From contig BFEA01000206.1 in assembly GCA_003427395.1 (NCBI GenBank), positions 159,432 to 180,568 of the forward strand: a stretch of 21,137 nucleotides of DNA. Reading direction: 5' to 3'. The notes under the pieces are model-generated. The model did no database searches. It was not told where the DNA came from and was given only the letters and a program-made list of their open reading frames with translations. Source of the DNA: Chara braunii. Its lineage: Eukaryota; Streptophyta; Charophyceae; Charales; Characeae. This document shows positions 10,201 through 17,400 of the stretch, one piece after another. Both the position numbers and the translations under genes were made by a program. Numbering within the stretch: position 1 is the stretch's first letter; every line of letters starts with the position of its first letter.

Positions 10201-12462
10201 TGCACAATATGCGAGAGGGGGGAGAGAGGACATTAACCACTGCATGCTCCCCATGCCCAAAAGCAGAACAGCTGTGGGCCAAAGCCCCGGAACTATGGAG
10301 GGTCATCACCGGCCAAGGAATGGTTGAGGACAGCATCAAAACAGACTCATGGGTTTCGTAGCATCCAAGGGGCTCAGAAAGTGGGAACGTAAGTTCTACA
10401 GGAGAATAAGACCCCTGACACTCTGGACGATCTGGAAAAGGAGATGCGAGGAGACAATAGACAGACACCAGGTCCCCCCCTGTAAGTAGCATAGGAGGGG
10501 CTGAAACAGAATGCTGGGAATCAACTACGTTGCAGACTGTCATAGGGAAAGGAGGCAAATCATGAAAAATCCCGAAACGAAGCAGGAGATCACCGACAAG
10601 TTTGTGAAGGACACTGGGGGGAGGCAAGCTGGGTGTCCTAGAGGGGAGCATGATTACATTGAAGTGGACGTTAGCTGACGGTGGAGGAGTAAGTGGAAGC
10701 CAAGTTGGAGAGGTTCAGGCACTCCACAGTCTCTCAGGAAATGCAAGTATCACCGTCGCTACGGGGTGAAAGTTTGAATACGAACGAGCGCACGGTACAT
10801 GGAATATCAAATCTGGGTATGAGCGAGCGAGGACGGGATCTGGCTGGGCATGGGCCACACAGTGAGTGACCAAGAGCCCTCCTAGGGCTTAAGATTTTAT
10901 CAGGCAGCAGCCTCTACCGGTAGGGTTTAGAATAGATTATTCTAGATTGGAATAGATTATTCTATATTTTATATGATATATATTAACTAGATATGTGAAC
11001 TATATATTAACTAATTACAATATATATAATTCTATTTGACGATATATAACAATATATATTGTAATATATTTCTATGTTATTAGGCAGCCGCCTAGAGGCC
11101 AACTGAGAGGGAGAGCACTGGCCTGTTTCTGGCATGCTTTTTGAGGGCGAGGTAAGCAAGAGAGGAAGGGGTTTTTGAACTCGAAGTATGGGCATACTGA
11201 CAGTCAATCCTTTTTTTTATTTTTTTTATTATTTATTATTATTTTTAAAACCACACGCCCCCGTCAGTGTTAGTGGTGCTGATAAGAGCAGACACCGCTA
11301 ACAACTGGGGGGGAGCTCCATCTATTGGCGGGGAGCAGCACCTGCTGGAAAACGGGTCCAGCGTCCCTTACATGGGCAGAATTCGAGCCATTGACAGTCA
11401 ATCCTTCCGTGGGAAACATTCAACTATCAGGGCTCCCTGGACTGTAACGTGGGGAGTTCTTATGAGTGAGTCTACTGTACGTTTCTGACTTCCCGGCGGA
11501 AGTGGAATAGGAACCGGACTGAAGCTCCCCAGAATGGATATGGAGCCGGAGCCAAAAGGCGTCGTTTTTGTTAAACCAGCACTACCTTTCTCAGTGTTGG
11601 GGAAAATGGGAATATACGTCACACCCTAGGCTACCAGAGTGGCCCAGGACCACTTGCCCGGCCGGGCCAAAAAAACATAAAAAATGAAATAAAATAAGTT
11701 TTTTTTTAAATTTTAAATTGGTCAAGGAATTTCGATGTGACCCTGAGGCAAAAAATGTTCAGTTTATTTTTCTGCAGAACATTTTTTTTTTTCCAGATTT
11801 TTTTGATTGTTTTTTGCTGGGACCTCCTTTGGTCCTTGCACTGCTGGGCCACCCGGGCAAACAAGGTGACCCCGGCGGCCCGGCTGGTAGTATAGGTCAC
11901 ACCGCATTTTCCGGTGGTCTGGACTAGGCTCGGCCAAAAGGAGATGTTTTGGCCAAAAGGAGATGTTTTCAATAAAAAAGAAAAAGAAAAGAAGAGGTGA
12001 TAACGTGAGGAAAGACACCGGGGAAGGTCCCGTGAATGCCATTGTGCGCAGATCGAAATTCACTAGAACGTATGTAATAGCTTTTCTGGCTAGTTTCAGG
12101 TTTTGTTGTTTGTCTTTGTTTTTGTCCCTTTTTTTTTTTATGGCCCTGCCAGCATGGCAGGGCGCAGTCCACGGGGTACTGAAACATTGGCATGGAGGGC
12201 ATACCCACACTACTACTTTGCAGATTGTATCTAACCACTTTCTGCCCCTAAATTCAATTTCGAATTTCCACCCCCCCCTTCTCTTGTCATGGACCTGACA
12301 CGGCTGCTGTAACACCCTCACTGAGGGCATACACAACTACTTTGCAGAATGAACTTGACTGGTATCACGTCCGAAGGGCAGTTTCTTTTTTCTTTTTTTC
12401 TTGTTGTGGCTGTGACCTCGTCGGTGCACCGCCCTGCTTGTTCGTTTGTGAAAGCAACGCCT

Positions 12463-12522
<60 letters not shown>

Positions 12523-14441
12523 CCCGTGAGAGTACCATAAAGAAATGGAGTGGGACCCAGGCTCGGCAAAACTCGGAGCGCAGTGAAAATCAAGGTCGGC
12601 AAAAACAGGCCCGGAGGTAGTGGTGGCTTAAGAAAAAAAAGGGCAAGTAGTAAATCGTTTACCAATCTTTTGCATCAGTTTGCTGAGGGAGCTGAGGGGG
12701 GGTGATTCGTCATTTTTTTTTTCTTTTCTTTCAGCTCTTTCTAATTCTCCCCCCTTAGCCCCCCATTGTGCAATTGTGGACCCAAGAAGGCTGTCATCGA
12801 TTATTTCTAGAGCCAGGCATGTCATAAGAAGTGCTTAGTATCACTTCTTGTGGATCGAATCAGCAAGGAGAGGTGTTCTTACAATGGGACGGAAGAGGGA
12901 GGACTTCATGTGAAATTTGATTCATCCAAAGGAAAGGTGCAATTGTAGCATGTCATCAGGAGAGCAAGAAGTGCATAGTATCACTTCTCGTGTTCGAATC
13001 CGCAAGGAGAGGTGTTCTTACAATGGGAGAGAAGAGGGAGGACTTCATGTGAAATTTGAATAATCGAAAGGAAAGGGAAAATTCGAAACTGCCCTTCGGG
13101 ACCTTGGTTACAATTGGAACGACACAGAGAAGAGTATCATGACCTCTGTGAAAGGATGACATATAAATTGCAAAATGGTCCAATCTCCTTTAAAGGAAGG
13201 AAAGGTTAAAAAAAAAGAAGAATCCCTGTTCCACTCCTTGCCTGCTCGCCCAGCCTTTGTACCTCACTTTCACCACCACTCTCTGCTACATACATACTCC
13301 ACTTTGATGTTCTATGCATCCTGCTTCCCAAACCTGACCCACCTCGTGGGTTCAAATCCATTGTGTTCTCTATTACAATGTGCAGGAGGATGAAAGAATC
13401 ATTCAGTTGGTAAATCAGTATGGTGCCAAGAAATGGTCAGTTATTGCGCAAAATCTCCCTGGAAGAATTGGCAAGCAATGCAGAGAACGGTGAGAGTTCT
13501 TCTTCGCTCCATCCTCCCTCCCTTCCTGCCGTGTCAATTGAACCTTGTGCGTTTTTTTGTTCTGTTCTCACACTTTCTTTTACCCGAAAGTAAAAACTGA
13601 AATTGCTGAGCCTCTGCTCTGCTAAGTAACGAGTGGATCTTTACTCTCACCGTTGCTTCCTAGTCTTGTGTTATGACGTTTGATTTCCCCCTCTTCAGTG
13701 TCTTTATCTGCATACTTGCTAGCAAACCCAGTTGTGGCTGTAATAACTTTGGTCCGTCAACTTGCCAGAACTGTATTCTTTTTCTTTTTGTTGTACATGT
13801 CTAGACACTGTTCTTTTTTGTTTAAAAATATAACGGCGACGACCTTGATGTGTCGTCATGGGAGCGACCAGCCCGAAGCAATCCCATTGGGACTCAAACT
13901 CAGGTCTGTATATCAACAGCTCATGGGTCTACCATTCAGCCACATGGGTTGGAAGCTAAGATGCTATTCTGTGTTTGCCGTGGCCACACATTGCAGATGG
14001 CACAATCACTTGAATCCGAACATCAAGCGAGATGCCTGGACAGAGGAGGAGGATTTGGCTCTCATCAGAGCACATTTCTTGTATGGAAACAAGTGGGCCG
14101 AAATTGCCAAGTGCCTGCCAGGAAGGTAAGTGGCCAGAAGAGTCGCTGCGAGTGAATAGGGGGAAAGTGAGTAGCTTTGATTCTTGTGGATTTGCTGATG
14201 TGGAGTCCTGTGGACATGCGATAATCGCATGGATTGATGGAAGAGTCTGATTGGACTGTGTGCTTAGTGACTGAACTGGAGCATTTATTATGCTTCCGTG
14301 ATGCTGTTTAGTGAATGGCTGTTTTTTTTTTTTTTTTTTTGCAACACGATGGACAGTTATGGCATGCTCATTTGTTTCTAAATTGGAAGTACTGAATGTT
14401 GCATGTGTCTGTTTGCATGCATGCATGCATGTGCGTGTGTT

Positions 14442-14481
<40 letters not shown>

Positions 14482-17400
14482 CCGTCGTGTTGGTATGTCA
14501 TGCGAAAGTTCCCTGGGGCGTTGAGAATCACATTGGGACTCTTACCAAGCAACGTCTTGGGCCGTTTATCGGGGCCAAACTTCTCTGCAACCGATAGTAG
14601 GAGAAACCTGAATGTGAACGAAGTATCCAGTTGATTCCTTGAAGTGGTAGTTTGATATCTTGAGCTGTAAATTTTGGTAACGATAGGCAATTTTGGTGTT
14701 CTTGGGGGTGGTGGGAAGAGTCCATTGCAATTTATGCACACCATTTGCATGCTTGGTGACTTTGAACGGACTGTATGTTGCAGGACGGATAATTCGATAA
14801 AAAATCACTGGAATAGCACAATGAAAAAGAGGGTCGACTCCGGTGTCTTTAATGCAGATGACCCAATATCGGTTGCGCTTGCAGCAACCCATGGTCATCC
14901 AGATGCCACGCTTGTGGGTAATCCAGTTCAGATGGGAGTTGCAGCTGTCTCCTCGTCCTCATCCCTTGGTGTGGAATCTTCTTTGAGCTCTCGCATCCAG
15001 AAACCAGTTCAAGTCTTGTCGCAGAATGCAGGTGTGGTTGGAGCTGAAGCGCATCATCCTACTACCTCTTTGAGTATGGTCATTGGTGGCAGTGGTGGTA
15101 TGCAGTCAAGCTCACTGAACCGTTTCTCCGCCCAAGCTTTGTGTCCTAATCAGGTTCAAAAGACGTCCTGCAGTGTGCAGACAAGTGCCACAGATGGCGT
15201 GGCGTTTGGAGGAAATTGCTGTCCAGGAAAGAGTGATGCTGCTGTGTCAGCTGGAGACGATAGTGAAGATGCAGCTAGTGTGGATGGTGGATTGAAGAAG
15301 CCGAACAATGTTCGGAAGGAGTTGTTGCCAAACAAGGTGATTTCAAGGCCTCCTCGGCCTGTGCCCGTACTAAGACCTGGAGTTAAGATAAACAATGATC
15401 ATCTCTCCACGGCCACGCCCGCACCTCCTCCGCCCCCTGTGCCTCCGCCTCCCCCTCCCCCTCCTCCAGTACCGCCTCCACCTGTTCCACATGTTTCTTC
15501 TTCTGCTCTCCTTCCCCCTATCCCGTCTTGCTGCGGTTCTGCAGCTCCTGCATCAAGCATTGCTCTGTCAGCGGTGCAGATTCCTCAGGCCCCTGTGCCA
15601 ACTGCCATGTCTCTCACTGGCTACTTGCATAATGGGGCAGGCACAATCTCGGGGATGGGACTTCCATCCATTCCCATGGCTATACCGCTTCCAAAAAGCT
15701 TGCCTTTCTCTGCATCTTCTGGGTATCCTACACCTTCAGGCGGCCCTTCAGGATCTGGGCCCTTGCAGATGTCTGCCACAATCCCATCCATGGGACATTC
15801 TGCCGTTCCCAGCCAGTCAACTTGCTTTCCTTCAGGTATGGCACCTTCGTCTATCCAAGGCCCATACCATACTGTCATGACTCTGCATCCAACTCAAGGA
15901 GTTGCACAAGGTCAGCACCAGATCATGGGTAGCCATCACCACCACCACCACCACCACCATCATCATGTTGTTGTTGGTCCCTTCGCTTCCCCAGCAGGAC
16001 AGCAAGGTATCCGAGCTTTAGCTACCTCTACAGGAACGTCATCGGATGGATTGGGGATGGTCGCCATGTCCATGAAGTCGGGAACAGAGTTCCCCCCTCG
16101 GATGGCCTCCGGTGGGCAGTCGTCAATGTCGTTGGGGATGGCTCATTCGCAAGGGATTGATTCGTCCTTAGGATATGGAATGTCAAGAATCGGTCAGTTG
16201 GTGAGTGTACCTCAGCCTCAGCGAGCTCAGGACAACTTTGAGAATGGGCACCAAGCGATGACAATGCCTGCAGAGGTGGCGGTCGTGACATCAACTGGTG
16301 CAGAGGGGCCTGTCAGCAGACTGGATGTGTCAGTGTCGTCTGCAATGGTGCCTGTAGAGGATCAGGGAAGTGGGGAACCAAGTAGTACTGGTGGGCAAAA
16401 TGATAATCATGAAGCTTGCACCGATGAATTGCTGAGAGCTGCAAGCGAAGTAGTGACAGAGTACAAGTACATGAACATTCTCCACAGCATGCCAGATGGT
16501 GGTTGTGCTGAGCTAGGGGACAGTAATGAAGATGTTCTTTTCTACGAACCTCCCAAGCTGAATCCAATGGACCTTCCGTTCCTCGAGTATGACCTCAGCA
16601 GTCCGACTGATGTCTCTCGAAAAGCGTTCAGTCCCCTCGGAGTTTCACAGATGATCATGCCTGCAATGTGCTCGCCTCTCCTGTATGGGGCGTTTTCACC
16701 ATTCGCTGGCCAAAGTCCGCAGTCAAAACTTCGCTCTGCTGCTCAGTCATTCTGCTCAACCCCTTCTATCCTAAGGAAGAGGAGGAGAAAGCTTGATGTA
16801 ACTGGAGGGAATGGAGAAGGACAGGAAGGGAACCTCCTCCTCCTGCAGTATGGCGAGTCAAAAAAGGGGGTGAAGGCAGAAGATAAGCAGGGCACAGCGG
16901 ACATCGTAGAGCAAACAAGAGAAAAGGAAGGAGAAGGGACTTGTGGTGCCTCATCTGTGCCTGGACAGAGTGAGTCGCCTACTACACCGGATGCATCCAG
17001 TGTTTCTGGTGATTTGGAAGAGTCGACAGGCAAGCCGGCAGCTTCTGTTGCACCTACTGTGAGACCTGTGATGGTTTCTCCTTCATACAACTACCACAAC
17101 AGAGATGCAATGCTGGTGAGTCATGCAGAACGTTTGAATACTCTGGGGGATATGTTTGCACGGTTTCTGCCTAAAAATAGGATATACTCGGGTGCTACTG
17201 TACAGGCCATATGTACGCCTGTTGGGTGTCTAGTCTACCTTGCACAGTGGGTGGAATAGCCCTTGCACATTCTGTCGAAAAGCCCTACAGCATACTGTGG
17301 GTAACCTGAATACAAGGCTATGCTAATGTGCACCCAATCCGTTTTGATTTATGGTTGATGTCATCATCAGTCAAATATTGGACTGGAAAACTGGTGAAAT

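Larger units (their letters stand above)
1211..13385 (+). other. 12.2-kb intron inside MYB repeat R2
   Basis: The donor gtaggt (1211) and acceptor acaatgtgcag (ending 13385) join TKE to EDERIIQ in phase 0, restoring an unbroken R2 (GPWTKEEDER). The ends are therefore well supported although 12,175 bp separate them. The intron is filled with microsatellites, transposon fragments and tandem duplications, listed separately. No complete gene was seen inside it. Confidence 0.9.

Noticed and set aside
10154-10651. 165-codon minus-strand open frame
   Set aside because: It is the longest frame in the intron, but it lies antisense to recognisable LINE zf-RVT pieces and has no domain of its own.
12342-12665. 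Frames containing poly-Phe or poly-Lys
   Set aside because: They are produced by the T58 homopolymer, whose length is uncertain, and have no other support.
14674-14783. ATG at 14674 as the start of the 861-codon frame
   Set aside because: Starting there would omit R1, R2 and most of R3; the sequence before 14784 is a normal intron end (gtatgttgcag), and the exon joins in phase with 14125.
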